Part shown: piece by piece, positions 18,728 to 29,572 of the stretch
How positions within the stretch are numbered: position 1 is the first letter of the stretch
Layout: every line of letters begins with the position of its first letter
Assembly: GCA_037953745.1 (NCBI GenBank)
Contig: JBAKBP010004466.1
Span: 62,001 to 126,000 of the forward strand
Length of the DNA stretch: 64,000 bases
Source of the DNA: Lithodes maja
Lineage: Eukaryota > Arthropoda > Malacostraca > Decapoda > Lithodidae
Reading direction: 5' to 3'
Notes under the pieces: generated by a model
What the model was told of the DNA's origin: nothing
The model's input: the letters and a program-made list of their open reading frames with translations, nothing else
Database searches by the model: none
Program-made: the position numbers and the translations under genes

Positions 18728-21664
18728 ATGGATACTAGCCCAAAAAGTGATTCCCTTGTGTCCGATTCTACGCTCCCTTCGACGCCTGCTCATGTTCGTC
18801 GCGCCCTAACGCAAAGGCACGTAAAAGATGCGTTGACTCCCGGAGGTATTGAAATAGCTTTGAGAAGTTATGAACGTGGTGAAGGCAAAAATAGTGTTGA
18901 TGACTTGGGCAGTGATACCTCCGAGTCTTATCAGTCTCACTATAGTGAAGATGTTGACGATCTAGACGAAATCCATGAAAGAGACGCGCTTTTTATTGGA
19001 TTTGAGCATGACGATGAAAGTGATGATAGTACTGAACGTGATATAGTTGTGCAAGGTGATGAGAGTGTAGTGAGAGTGAGCGAATGGGACAGCACTAGGT
19101 CGACTGCCAAGTTTAGGTTGAGTGACACGACACCTAGCCCTTCGCCAGCTAAATCCCCATTCAAGATACGTTTCTATAAGAAGCAAGTTCTCAAGAAGGC
19201 GGCCGCGGCAGCCAGGAAAGAGGCCCTAAAACTTGGTGAGGGAGCAGTGCGTGAGGGTGCCAGTGAGGCTGCGCGTGAGGCCGAGGTTGACCCGCCATTG
19301 TCTTCCTTATCTACCCACGCCACCCAAGTTGCCCCAGGCTCCCGCCATTCTTCCCCACCACCACCAGCACTGCCTAGGGTTGAGGAACCCCCACTTTCGG
19401 CCTATTTACCCCCTATTTCCCCCGAGAGGAGACATACTACTAAAGAAAAGGGAAAAGGGAGAAAATATGTTAAAAAAGGAGGTACAAGTAGGCGCTCTTT
19501 GTTCGAGGCTCCCGCGGCTTCCACCCCTGCCGCTCCAAGCCATACGCCCCCGCAAGTTTCCCCAGGGTCCACCCCACCTCTCCAGCCTACAACAGAGGTT
19601 CCTCATGATGTTTTCGACCTCGCATCCATACCTGCACCTACAGACACTGAACCAGTGCTGTCTAAGACTCGTCGTAGGCCAAGGAGCCCCGAACCTCTGC
19701 ATGAAGATGACAGAGCCTCACCTCCCACTCCTTCCCCACCTCGCCGACCTACACGCCGCCCACGCATCATTCGTTCCCCGCGAGATTATGAGGGGGGCTC
19801 TGAAGATGAAGGGCACCTCACAGACGACTCTGGCCATGATTACCTGGGTCCACCGTCAGGGCAAGATGACGGCTCTGACGACAACGACGATGACGAATTT
19901 ATGGACATCGACGACCCTCAACCCAGACGCTTTGCCCAGGGCCGTCGTGCTCCTGGCCGCCCTGGCCGCCTGGCTGGCCGCCGGGCTGGGCCTGGGCGCC
20001 GTCGCGCTCCTGGCCGCCCTAGGGTTCGCGCCGCCAAAGTTCGTGGGCATGCTGCCCCCGCTGTAGCTCCTCGTCAGCGTCGCCAGAAGGACGGATTTTA
20101 TATTTTCAACTGGCAGGATGTGGCTGCTGATGAAGTCATTGACCCTGATGTAACCCCTTTTGATGAGGTACAGGATGCTCCAGGAGTTACCCCAAGTTTT
20201 CCTGCAGGCCCCAATGCTCGACCACATGAGCTTTTTGAGGCATTTTTTGATAAGGAGGTTACTGACTTTGTCATAAAAGAGACAAATAAGCACTACCAAG
20301 TCCAGGTTAACTTTTTTGGCAAGGTGACCAAGGGCCACATGAAGCGGTGGACCCCAGTGACTCATCCCGAGTTCATGGTGTTCCTGGCAATCACCATGCT
20401 AATGCCTCATGTGAAGAAGCACAGGTTGGCTGACTATTGGATCACCAAAGATCTAATATCCACCCCTGCCTTCGGGAAATACATCTCTCGGGACCGGTAC
20501 CTCGACATCCTCGGAGCGCTCCATCTTGTCACCAACACCGACATGCATCTCCCTGACAAACTGTGGAAGATTAGGACGTTGTACGAGATGATGAGAGAAC
20601 GTTTCACGTCCTACTTCATGCCCTTCTGCAACGTCTGTATTGACGAGTCTCTTGTGCTGTTCCGGGGAAAGCTGAGCTTCAGGCAGTACATCCCCTCAAA
20701 GAGACATCGCTTTGGTATAAAGTTCTTTGTGCTGTGCGATTGCAAAACTGGCTATGTCCTGGACTTCCTGGTCTACAGCGGGAAGGAAGGGGACGTGGCA
20801 ATAGACCCCCTCATTGGCTTTGGCGGAGCAGTGGTTCAAGCCATGATGAACCGGTACTTCGAGAAGAATCACGTCCTCTACACGGACAACTACTACACGT
20901 CCCCCACTCTCTCAAAGTACCTCCATGAGCGCCAGACGGGGACTGTAGGCACAGTTAGAGCAAAAAGGAAGGGCATGCCAAGTTTCCCTCCTAAAACAAA
21001 GAAAGGCGATGTCTTCAAGAAGAAGTCGGGACCCATTCTGGCTATCCACTGGCACGACCAGCGGAAGGTCAACCTCCTGAGCACCGTCCACAAGGGGGAA
21101 ATGGTTGAGACTGGCAAGGTGGATCGCCGCACCCAAGTCAGGGTGACCAAGCCCGATGCTGTAATTGACTACAACATAAATATGAGGCTGGTGGACAAGT
21201 CCGACATGCAGATAGGCTTCATCGACTGTCTGCGTACCTCGTGCAGATGGTACAAAAAGTTCTTTCTGCACATGGTGGACATGTCAATGCTGAATGCCTA
21301 TAATATCTACAGGCTTCGGAATCCGCGCACACCCAGGAAGTTCAGTAGCCTGCGGAGGTTCCAAAAACAGGTGTTGGTGGAGCTCCTGGACAGGTATGCT
21401 ATGCCACAGAGGGCAGTGGCACAACCTGGGCGCCCCGTTCAGGACCGCATGCAGGGTGCACAGTTTGTAAATGTGCACAAGCTCGGTTACCTGCCTCTGG
21501 AACGAGATGGAGTCACCATTAGCAGAAGGCGGTGCCATGTCTGCTGGAACAGCCAGGTGAGGCCGAGGAAGCAGAAAAAGACCACCATGCAGTGTGTGGA
21601 GTGCCGGCTGTCACTATGTGCTATACCGTGCTTTGCTGAATACCACAGCAAGCAGGAGTACTAA
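18728..21664 (+). CDS. piggyBac-type transposase (DDE_Tnp_1_7 family)
   Basis: The open frame runs from 18698. I prefer the ATG at 18728 because ACCAACATGG is a better eukaryotic start context, which gives 978 residues. The first 480 residues are acidic, Ser/Pro-rich and end in an Arg/Gly-Arg-Pro basic patch (about 435-470), probably disordered. The catalytic core follows (HELFEAFFDKEV, RWTPVTHPEF, then the three aspartates in CIDESLVLFRGK, VLYTDNYYTS and MRLVDKSD, encoded at 20642, 20885 and 21194). The C-terminus has a Cys-rich zinc-binding domain (CHVCWNS, MQCVECR, CAIPCF) typical of piggyBac. It cuts and pastes at TTAA. No frame damage is seen. A host-domesticated copy is unlikely because the TIRs are kept. 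Confidence 0.92.
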   Translation: MDTSPKSDSLVSDSTLPSTPAHVRRALTQRHVKDALTPGGIEIALRSYERGEGKNSVDDLGSDTSESYQSHYSEDVDDLDEIHERDALFIGFEHDDESDDSTERDIVVQGDESVVRVSEWDSTRSTAKFRLSDTTPSPSPAKSPFKIRFYKKQVLKKAAAAARKEALKLGEGAVREGASEAAREAEVDPPLSSLSTHATQVAPGSRHSSPPPPALPRVEEPPLSAYLPPISPERRHTTKEKGKGRKYVKKGGTSRRSLFEAPAASTPAAPSHTPPQVSPGSTPPLQPTTEVPHDVFDLASIPAPTDTEPVLSKTRRRPRSPEPLHEDDRASPPTPSPPRRPTRRPRIIRSPRDYEGGSEDEGHLTDDSGHDYLGPPSGQDDGSDDNDDDEFMDIDDPQPRRFAQGRRAPGRPGRLAGRRAGPGRRRAPGRPRVRAAKVRGHAAPAVAPRQRRQKDGFYIFNWQDVAADEVIDPDVTPFDEVQDAPGVTPSFPAGPNARPHELFEAFFDKEVTDFVIKETNKHYQVQVNFFGKVTKGHMKRWTPVTHPEFMVFLAITMLMPHVKKHRLADYWITKDLISTPAFGKYISRDRYLDILGALHLVTNTDMHLPDKLWKIRTLYEMMRERFTSYFMPFCNVCIDESLVLFRGKLSFRQYIPSKRHRFGIKFFVLCDCKTGYVLDFLVYSGKEGDVAIDPLIGFGGAVVQAMMNRYFEKNHVLYTDNYYTSPTLSKYLHERQTGTVGTVRAKRKGMPSFPPKTKKGDVFKKKSGPILAIHWHDQRKVNLLSTVHKGEMVETGKVDRRTQVRVTKPDAVIDYNINMRLVDKSDMQIGFIDCLRTSCRWYKKFFLHMVDMSMLNAYNIYRLRNPRTPRKFSSLRRFQKQVLVELLDRYAMPQRAVAQPGRPVQDRMQGAQFVNVHKLGYLPLERDGVTISRRRCHVCWNSQVRPRKQKKTTMQCVECRLSLCAIPCFAEYHSKQEY

Positions 21665-21843
21665 CTAATAATCATAGTGAAAGTACCAAAGACTGACAAT
21701 ATGTATGTATATAGGCAACAAGTGGAAATAAAACAATGTACAGGTGTATTGTGATAAAAAAGTCATGTATTATGAAAACATATATAAATAAGTGAAAAAA
21801 GACACAATAAATTGTATATAAAACGTTTACAAAGCATATAACT

Positions 21844-22374
21844 AAGTGAAAGTGACACATGACATAATATTAGATGGCCAAAGTATAATAAACACCTGTG
21901 ATAACGAATAATCAGTGCCTAATATAACAATAACCTACCTCAATTACTAATAAAATGTACCGTATCAAGTGAAAATGAGCATTATCAGTGAAAGTGACAC
22001 TCTCTCAAGCATATTTACCAAAGTGAAAGTGACACACGAACTAATATTAGATGGCCAAAGTATAATAAACACCTGTGATAACGAATAATCAGTGCCTAAT
22101 ATAACAATAACCTACCTCAATTACTAATAAAATGTACCGTATCAAGTGAAAATGAGCATTATCAGTGAAAGTGACACTCTCTCAAGCATATTTACCAAAG
22201 TGAAAGTGACACACGAACTAATATTAGATGGCCAAAGTATAATAAACACCTGTGATAACGAATAATCAGTGCCTAATATAACAATAACCTACCTCAATTA
22301 CTCATAAAAACTACGGTATCGAGTGAAAATGGGAAATATTAGTGACAATGATAGCCTAATACACATATTTTATA
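21844..22374. repeat. 177-bp tandem repeat inside the piggyBac 3' region
   Basis: Three units with exact 177-bp spacing (AAGTGAAAGTGACACA at 21844, 22021 and 22198) make up the array. The first two are almost identical and the third decays after 22300. It lies between the transposase stop and the right end and has no coding capacity. Confidence 0.9.
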
Positions 22375-22738
22375 TAATTGGACTCCAAATAACTATAATA
22401 ACATCACTATCAATACATAAAATCGCCTCCGGGAGGTAAAAAGTTTGGCGCGACGAGCCGGGGCCTGGGCAAAGGCGACGCATCCGAACGCGGGATGATT
22501 TTCACGCATAAAAATCACTCCACTTCCCGCGCTCACCATTATGCAATCACTTGGGCTAGAGACCTCTACTCAACGGCATTCTACACATGAAGGTTTGTGC
22601 AACATTTTTCTGTTTTTTTTATAACTTTGTGTAATGTATTTCAGGAGTAACATGTGAATCAACTTGGTACAAAATTCCTGAAAACCCCCGGACACAGAGT
22701 ACAGTTACGATATTCCCTAGCCGGGGTTGGAGGGTTAA

Positions 22739-23440
22739 TGTCAGTATAGTAAAATAAGATGACCATCGGGTGCAAATAACGTTCAGTGATATTAACAATT
22801 TAACACGGTCGGGTGAAAATACCACTCGCGGTATTTTCACGGTCGTGTGCAAATACCCACGTCCATCAATTATAGCCTAGGCCAAAAGAAATGGTAGGCA
22901 GAGTTATATTGGAGAACAGCCTATGGACAGATATTCATAGGGCCCATAGCAATCCAACATAAAGAAAATTAGGCTAGTAAGTTAAAGTAGGCTAAGTAAG
23001 AAACAAAAATTTTATCTTGACAAGTTGGGATAGGCTACTTATTACCGAAACTACCACTATTTATTTCTCCATATTTGAAAGCTAGTATAGAATAAGGATG
23101 TTGGCAGTTGCAAAGATCATATTAAAATGTGTTTCAATCTCCGGAGATACATTTTATGTGCACTATATAGGCTAAAGTAGGCCTACTGTAAAAACAAAAA
23201 ACTGGTAGCCGGCTCATTCGGACCATAATAAATTTGGCCCAGGCTCATTCGGACCACAATAATTGTCGGACCTGGCTTATTCGGCCCATAAGGTTTTGAT
23301 TTGTCAGTGATAACCACCGAATATAATTTTAACTAATTCTAAGAGGAATAGACAAACATGTTAAACAATTCTATAAGGAAGTCAAAAGGGAGATTCCCTT
23401 TCCTTGCCCTCCTATTTAGGAAGTTGTGCCAGTTTGTAAG
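22739..23440. other. unassigned spacer with a short tandem motif
   Basis: No gene is seen. A GGCTCATTCGGACCA motif is repeated three times (23211, 23250 and a diverged copy at 23274), with about 24-40 bp spacing. An inverted pair GGTCGGGTGAAAATACC / GGTATTTTCACGGTCG lies at 22807-22845. Confidence 0.5.
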
Positions 23441-23444
23441 GTCA

Positions 23445-23590
23445 GTTTTCGGGTAATTATAGGGAATGGGCTCACACCCTTATTTTTCATGTTATTTTCT
23501 CCAGAGTTTGAGAAATGAGTGTTTTAATGGTCTTAGTTATAATTCCAATGTGGGATACACGATGGGTTTGGGAGGGAGGGGGGGGGGGGG
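23445..23590 (+). repeat. dispersed repeat (AATTATAGG...GGGATACACGATGGGTT), copy 1
   Basis: About 140 bp match 26895-27040 in the same direction (TTATTTTTCATGTT, GAGAAATGAGTGTTT, CCAATGTGGGATACACGATG). A G-run ends it at 23578-23591. A third, inverted fragment lies at 27765-27815. Confidence 0.75.
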
Positions 23591-23614
23591 GCTCGTGCTT
23601 TAAGGTTTTGGAAA

Positions 23615-24107
23615 GGCATAAAACCCAAGAATTCGAAAACCCGGGCCAAGTGTTAGCAAAAGTTGGCTCGGATTTTGCGATGTTTTATAGTTGAAAAACA
23701 CAGTAACCTAATTTCGAAATTTGGCTCGTGTTTTCACGATGTACAAACCCCTAAAACCCGATATATCGAAAACCCTAGCCAAGTTTTGGCAAAAGTTGGC
23801 TTGGATTTTGCGAATTTCTAAAGTAAAAAAAGACAGTGATGTTATTTGGAAAATTGGCTTGTGTTTTCTTGATTTAAAAACCCATGAAACTCGATTTGTC
23901 CAAAACCTGAGCCAAGTTTTGGCAAAAGTTGGCTCGGATTTTGCGATTTTTTAGAGTACAAAACGACAGTGACTTTATTTCGATATTTTAGTTGGGTTGT
24001 CTTAATTTATAAACCCCTAACACCAGATTTCGTAATTTCGAAAATTGGGTCATGTTTTCCCAAATTGCAAAACCATAAAACCCGATTTATCGAAAATGTA
24101 GCGGTTT
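23615..24107 (+). repeat. about 130-bp tandem repeat array, part 1
   Basis: Units share GCCAAGTTTTGGCAAAAG, TTGGCTCGGATTTTGCGA and CATAAAACCCGATTTAT. The cores lie at about 23645, 23776 and 23910, with a fourth more diverged. The array is cut at 24108 by the LINE fragment and parts reappear at 25449-25560, which suggests that the LINE inserted into the array. Confidence 0.8.
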
Positions 24108-24114
24108 TGGAAAT

Positions 24115-25310
24115 CATAAATACCCAGGTGGAGTGAAGGGATGGTCTGAGCATTGGTTAATGCCTTTTCATCCAAAAATATGCAAGTACATGCGGATTGG
24201 GACAAGCAAGATAGACAAGGTAGGATACAGTATGTATGAAGCGATGGAGGAAGTGAATGCAGAAAAGGATATAGGAGTAGTGATAGACAATAAGTTAAAT
24301 TTCTCATAACATTTAGCGGAAAAGATAAACAAAGACAATAGAATTGTAGGGCTGATAAGGAGGACATTTGTGTCACTTGACGAAGAAATATTCAGGAATC
24401 TCTATACAGCGCTGGTTAGGCCGCACCTGGAATATGCAAACCAGGTGTGGGCTCCATATATGGTAAAGGATATAGAAGCAGTGGAGAAAGTGCAGAGGAG
24501 AGCTAGCAAGCTAGTACCAACGTTGAAGAACGCGGGCTATGAGCAGAGGTTGAGGACACTGGGGCTTCTGACACTGGCATATGGGAGAAAGAGAGGGGAT
24601 ATGATAGAGACTTTTAAGATAGTGTCAGGAAAGTATGATGAGGATGTGTGTGAAGGTATCTTCTTGATGCGGGAGGGAACAAGAACGAGAGGACACTAAG
24701 AAAATTTACAAAGAAAGAAATAGGCTTGAGAAGGCAAAGAACTCATTTTGTGATAGAGTGGTAAATGAGTGGAACGCACTGCCCCAGTATGTAGTCGATT
24801 CCGAATCAATAAGGGAGTTTGAAAGTAATCTTGATAAAGCATGGGGAACACAAGATTTGAAGTTTGATTATAAAGCAAAAATACAGAATTGTAAAAATGT
24901 TGCGTCTGCTACCGCCGCCGCCAACACCGTGAACGACCGCAGCAGTGCAAGTACTGTACTGGTACTGAGCTGGATACACAGGCCTAGTTTGCCTTTTTCC
25001 AGAGGATCTACTGTAAGAAACTGTAAGAAAGTAACCTAGACCTACTACATTGGATACAAGACTAACCCTCACCTAACACCTACGTGTCCGTAGTACCTAG
25101 TACGTGGGATACAAGACGAACCATTACCTACCAGGTAATATTATGTTCATAGTACTTACTGTATTCCATACCTAACACCTGATCCGTTGTCATTAACCTA
25201 ACTGTCAATATTTACGAGACGCACCACACATCTATGTTCAAGGTTATGTGTTTATTTTATGGATTGGTTATTTGTATTGTTCATAAACTTTCTATAATAA
25301 AACTATTTCA
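24115..25310 (+). pseudogene. CR1/jockey-like LINE 3' fragment in tandem array
   Basis: This encodes the RT thumb and C-terminus: MPFHPKICKYMRIG, EKDIGVVIDNKLNF, LYTALVRPHLEYANQVWAP, EKVQRRASKLV, GLLTLAYGRKRGDMIE and VVNEWNALPQYVV. A stop lies near 24307 and a frame change near 24690-24740. The 3' UTR ends with an AATAAA signal at about 25296. TGGAAAT occurs at both edges (24108-24114 and 25311-25317) and is a likely target-site duplication. Confidence 0.8.
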
Positions 25311-25448
25311 TGGAAATTAGTATTTACCCATTATCCAAGAATCTAACAACACGGCCCTCGATATTGGGAAGGGCCCTCGATAGTATGAAGAATAGGGAAA
25401 TTTTATTGAGGGGTAAAAAACATATAAAGCAAATATATTGCGCATTTG

Positions 25449-25560
25449 TAAATAAAAGTTGGCTCGGATTTGTGCATTTTCGAGACCCATAAAACCCAAT
25501 TTTTGACAAACCCGAGCCAAGTTTTGACGAAAGTTGGCTCGGATTTGACGGATTTCACGG
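25449..25560 (+). repeat. about 130-bp tandem repeat array, part 2
   Basis: AAAGTTGGCTCGGATTTG and CCCGAGCCAAGTTTTGACG match the array at 23615-24107. Confidence 0.75.
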
Positions 25561-26165
25561 GGTGGAGTGGGTAATACCCTTTGTTATAAAAAATAGTTAA
25601 CTTTGAGGAGACATTAGCCTAACCTAACCTATCCTAGTATTATGGGAGGGGGCTGCCGCCCCCACAACCCCGCTGGTTGGCTAAAACTGCTAACGGTAGA
25701 AATCCAGTTGGGTGGAGTGAGTAATAGCCTATGTTATAAAAATAGAGTCAACTTTGAGAAGACATTAGCCTAACCTAACAACCTTACCTAACCTATCCTA
25801 GTATTATGGGCGGAGGCTGGCGCCCCAACACCCCCGCTGGTTGGATAAAACTGCTAACGGTAGAAATCCAGTTGGGTGGAGTGAGTAATAGCCTATGTTA
25901 TAAAAATAGAGTCAACTTTGAGGAGACATTAGCCTAACCTAACAACCTTACCTAACCTATCCTAGTATTATGGGCGGAGACTGCCGCCCCCACACCCCCG
26001 CTGGTTGGGTAAAACTGCTAACAGTAGAAATCCAGTTGGGTGGAGTGAGTAATAGCCTATGTTATAAAAATGGAGTCAACTTTGAGAAGACATTAGCGTA
26101 ACCTAACAACCTTACCTAACCTATCCTAGTATTATGAGTGGGGGCTGTCACCCCCGCTGGTTGGG
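25561..26165. repeat. satellite-like tandem repeat, 164-bp unit
   Basis: Units begin GGTGGAGTGAGTAATA at 25561, 25711, 25875 and 26039 (spacing 150, 164, 164). Each carries CCTAACCTAACAACCTTACC, ATCCTAGTATTATGGG and a GC hairpin GGGGGCTGCCGCCCCC. A single related block lies at 29665-29740. The embedded CCTAA words equal the arthropod telomere motif. Confidence 0.9.
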
Positions 26166-26308
26166 TAACAGTGCATAATATTATGGGACATACCTTACTC
26201 CGGCAACGAGTGGTTCACAACAATAACTAAGCAAAGAACCTAACCTAACCTAGACCCAGTACGTAGGATACAAAAGTAGCCCTCACCTAACACCTACTAC
26301 TGTATATG

Positions 26309-26719
26309 TGGTGATGGGCTGGTCTATCAGAGTGAGAGCTGAGCGATCTCTGCCATACCCATAGCTTACTCTGACTATTCCTTTTACTTATATATTTTCT
26401 AGATCTCAAGTGACGGCGTCTTTTCCATGGATCAACCTCCCTACTGCCAACCTAAAAGTTGGCAGATTGGGAGCCAAACCATCACATTTTCCCCTTGCCC
26501 CTCAACTTTCCCTTCATAATTGCTGAGGGGCACAGGGCCTTGGGTGGGGCTTTGGTTTCCCGGGCGTTTCCGCACCCTCCTCAGCTCCCTGCCTTAGAGT
26601 GGCTTCGGTCACCCGGGCTTTGTTAGTGGTAAGCAGAGAGGGTTTTGTGGGGGCTCTCTATGGCCTTGGCCTTGCTCGGGACCTTGGGGCTGTTCGGCCA
26701 GGCAGCCTGGGGAACAACA
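26309..26719 (+). mobile_element. non-LTR retroposon (SINE or 5'-truncated LINE) with (AAC)n tail
   Basis: The 411-bp insert ends GGAACAACA and is flanked by a perfect 10-bp duplication ACTGTATATG (26299-26308 and 26720-26729). Its 3' end matches 6042-6089. It interrupts a repeat that reads CAAAAGTAGCCCTCA on both sides (26270 and 26756). I see no convincing A/B box or coding frame. Confidence 0.75.
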
Positions 26720-26894
26720 ACTGTATATGTTCCTAGTACCCAGTATGTGGGATGCAAAAGTAGCCCTCAGCTAACACTTAGTAAATGTCACTGGTACGTG
26801 GTACGGTATCTGGAAACTTCGAGCGAATTAATATTCGAGCGTAGGCATCTTGGCACGAATTCATATTCGAGCGTAGGCGCATTCACGCGAATTA

Positions 26895-27040
26895 ATAATG
26901 AATTCGCGCGGGCAATTATAGGAAAGAGGCTTGCAACCTTATTTTTCATGTTTTTTTCCTCCAGATTTTGAGAAATGAGTGTTTCATGGTCTTAGTTATG
27001 GTTCCAATGTGGGATACACGATGGGTTGAGGGGGGGCTTT
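26895..27040 (+). repeat. dispersed repeat, copy 2
   Basis: This is the same direction copy of 23445-23590. It continues into a GGGGGGGCTTTGCCCCCC hairpin at 27030-27050. Confidence 0.75.
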
Positions 27041-27188
27041 GCCCCCCTCACCCCCCATGAATTATTGAAATCGTCATCTATGTTGCCAACAGGGGGTAAA
27101 CATCGATTATACTGCATAGAGAAGGCGTTTGTAAACAGTGAGGATGTCCGAAAGAGCTCTGAGATTGATTAGAATGGGTTTTTTTCTA

Positions 27189-27421
27189 TTAACCCTTTCA
27201 CGCATATGACGCAGAGGTTGCCAGATTAGCAATAAGAAATAGAGTTCTCTCATTCTTATAATTACCTCTCCAAAATTAGTTTTCTGCCCACAGCTAACTC
27301 AAAGACAACTGCAGAGGTTGAAGTAACTAAACTAAAGGTTTCTAAATACCCTTGATGGTAACAAAGGCTTTAAAGTATCCCCAATAGGCTTAAAATTACG
27401 TCATATGTCGGAGAGGGTTAA
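27189..27421 (+). mobile_element. piggyBac-type MITE, 233 bp
   Basis: TTAA lies at each edge, with ends CCCTTTCACGCATATGACG and (reverse complement of the right) CCCTCTCCGACATATGACG. An inverted copy of identical length lies at 27860-28092. Confidence 0.85.
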
Positions 27422-27500
27422 TATCGGGTTTTATAAATGTGATCAAAATTATTCTCCCACAGTGGATTATACATGAGTACAACATAAGGAGGCAAGAATG

Positions 27501-27712
27501 TAGTTACCGGGTGTACCGCCCGTCTTGTTTACACTACGCAGACGCTCACGGCTCACCATCATGTTCCCGTCTATTTTGACTGCCTTTGGATACAAAAATA
27601 CATTACCCTAACCAAACCTAACCTAGTATTATAGATTTATACGTATTTATTTTATTATAAGTATTTATAGATGATTTATGTTGTATGTCGGTAGTGGTAC
27701 ACCCGGTAACTA
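27501..27712 (+). mobile_element. TA-flanked MITE, copy 1
   Basis: The ends are TAGTTACCGGGTGTACC and GGTACACCCGGTAACTA, so the inverted repeat includes or abuts a TA target. The interior holds ATAGACGGG-type and AACCTAACCTAG words. An inverted copy lies at 28279-28493 and related pieces at 37541-37995. Mariner-like mobilisation is likely but unproven. Confidence 0.8.
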
Positions 27713-27859
27713 CATCCTTCCCCATAAGGATTCCACAGACCTACATTGTCCCTAATAAATTATGTATAATAAGGCTGCGAGCCTATTCCCTATAATTATC
27801 TGCGCGCGAAGACGCATACGACCAACTTCCAATGGGGATTGGCAGATGGCATGATAGTA

Positions 27860-28092
27860 TTAACCCTCTCCGACATATGACGCGATTTTGAGCCTATTAG
27901 GGATACTTTAAAGCCTTTGTTACCATCAGGGGTGTTTATAAACTTTTAGTTTAGTTACTTCAACCTCTGCAGTTGTCTTTGAGTTAGCTGTGGGCAGAAA
28001 ACTAATTTTGGAGAGGTAATTATAAGAGTGAGAGAACTATTTCTTATTGCTAATCTGGCAACCTCTGCATCATATGAGTCTGAAAGGGTTAA
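27860..28092 (-). mobile_element. piggyBac-type MITE, 233 bp, inverted copy
   Basis: This is TTAA-flanked and a reverse complement of 27189-27421 with a few substitutions. Confidence 0.85.
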
Positions 28093-28278
28093 CAAAAGTT
28101 GTGGGATAGAGCTCTCCAGTTGACGAAAAAATGGCGTCGCTGAAAGCCGCGCCGTCTATAAGAGTATTGACAACCGTTTTACGGTAGGTAGACATGTTGT
28201 TACCGTTTTTTTAATAGGTTTTGTCGAGGGTTGAAACTAATTTTAATATGATGCTTAGAGCATATAGAGGGATGGATC

Positions 28279-28493
28279 TAGTTACCGGGTGTACGGTGTA
28301 CCACTACCGACATACAACATAAATCATCTATAAATACTTATAATAAAATAAATACTTATAAATCCATAATACTAGGTTAGGTTGTTTGGTTAAGGTAATG
28401 TATTTTTGTATCCAAAGGCAGTCAAAATAGACGGGAACATGATGGTGAGCGTCCGCGTAGTGTAAACAAGACGGGCGGTACACCCGGTAACTA
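28279..28493 (-). mobile_element. TA-flanked MITE, copy 2
   Basis: This is the reverse complement of 27501-27712, with an extra GTACGGTGTAC-type duplication at its left end and TA at both borders. Confidence 0.8.
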
Positions 28494-28499
28494 CATTCT

Positions 28500-28940
28500 T
28501 GCCCATATAGCCTAGCCTAGATTCCATATCTGTCTTCAAATATGTCAAAAAAAATTGTGACATAGAAATGGAGTTAGGCTAGGCCTATACTGGTTAGGCT
28601 AATGTCTTTTCAAAGTTGACTAAATCGAGTAAACTCCTAGATTGTTGGGGTATCTGAATTACAATTAACAATGCAAATGCTAATAAAAATTGCTTTCTAC
28701 ACTTTCTAACAATAATATACACACTTAGGGCCTACAAAGCTTTAAAATACAAAAATAAAATAGATAAAACCTAAAATAACAGGAATTTTAGTTATGCACA
28801 ATTACCAAAGGCAAAACAAATTATATAGCCTAGCCTGGCCTATTTACTCAGAAAATTACTTAGGCCTAGATCTACATCTGAGTGTTTAAGAACGTTGGAT
28901 AGGCTAATGGGAGAAATAAAATTTTCCGGGGATTGTAACT
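28500..28940. other. unassigned AT-rich spacer
   Basis: No gene or element is recognised. The stretch is rich in TAGGCCTA-like words. Confidence 0.4.
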
Positions 28941-28944
28941 AATT

Positions 28945-29075
28945 TCGGAAAATATCAAGGAAACCGACCACCTTTTATTTAGTGATTTTTTTTTTTTTTT
29001 TTTTAGCTAGTTTTCATCATTATACAGTGGTTGTCATTAATTATAATCTCCGGAAAAAACATTTTCCCCATTATC
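28945..29075 (+). repeat. left arm of an inverted repeat
   Basis: Reverse complement of about 30335-30470: CAAGGAAACCGACCACC, TAGTTTTCATCATTATACAG and TAATCTCCGGAAAAA on this side are mirrored on the other. The two TTAA-flanked MITEs lie between the arms. Confidence 0.75.
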
Positions 29076-29083
29076 CAACAATC

Positions 29084-29572
29084 TTAACCCTTCCTACCCG
29101 GGCTGCCTTAGGTAAGGACAGCACGAAAGAAGGGCAGCTACCCGGTATGCCTTATCTAAGGCATGAGCTTAATAGCCTAATTAAGCTTGGTCCGAACGCC
29201 GTGCGTACGACGTATGTCAACAAACCCAAGCGTTCGTCACCGCACCTCCGAAATCAAGAAGGAGAAGACTCCTCAATGTTATTGTTATGACGTCATGACG
29301 AAATTAGTGTCTAAAAAGCCCCCATATTGGCAACATCTCTGCAATATTGGCTCCACTGAAATCGTCATCACAACTGAACCAGTTGACTTACAGAGCTCTA
29401 CTCAATGCCAAAATACAGATTGAAAACCGCACTACGATTATAGATGAGTGGGAAAGTTCTAGCAGTGAAAATAAACATAAATACGGTAGCCTAGGCCTAG
29501 ACGTTTTTCGGCCATATCGCCCGGGTAGGGGCGACCGTCATTAGCTAAGACTGCCCGGGTAGGAAGGGTTAA
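29084..29572 (+). mobile_element. piggyBac-type MITE, 489 bp, copy 1
   Basis: TTAA flanks both sides, with ends CCCTTCCTACCCGGGCTGCC and (reverse complement) CCCTTCCTACCCGGGCAGTC. It is about 95% similar to 29811-30295 and parallel to it. The ends resemble those of the complete piggyBac at 18531 (CCCTTCGACCCCGGGTGG), so trans-mobilisation is plausible. Short frames inside are accidental. Confidence 0.88.

Larger units (their letters stand above)
18531..22738 (+). mobile_element. complete piggyBac transposon
   Basis: TTAA occurs at both edges (18531-18534 and 22735-22738). The ends are CCCTTCGACCCCGGGTGG on the left and the reverse complement CCCTCCAACCCCGGCTAGGG on the right. A sub-terminal CCCGGGTGGTAC word occurs twice on the left (about 18546 and 18589). 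The element is about 4.2 kb, larger than the classic 2.4-kb piggyBac, owing to a long acidic N-terminal region in the transposase and a 3' tandem repeat. The uninterrupted transposase makes this a candidate autonomous, recently active element. Confidence 0.9.

Noticed and set aside
19233..20066. 277-codon frame overlapping the piggyBac transposase N-terminal region
   Set aside because: It lies in another frame of the same GC- and Pro-rich text. The overlapping frame continues into the conserved catalytic core, so this is a by-product of composition.
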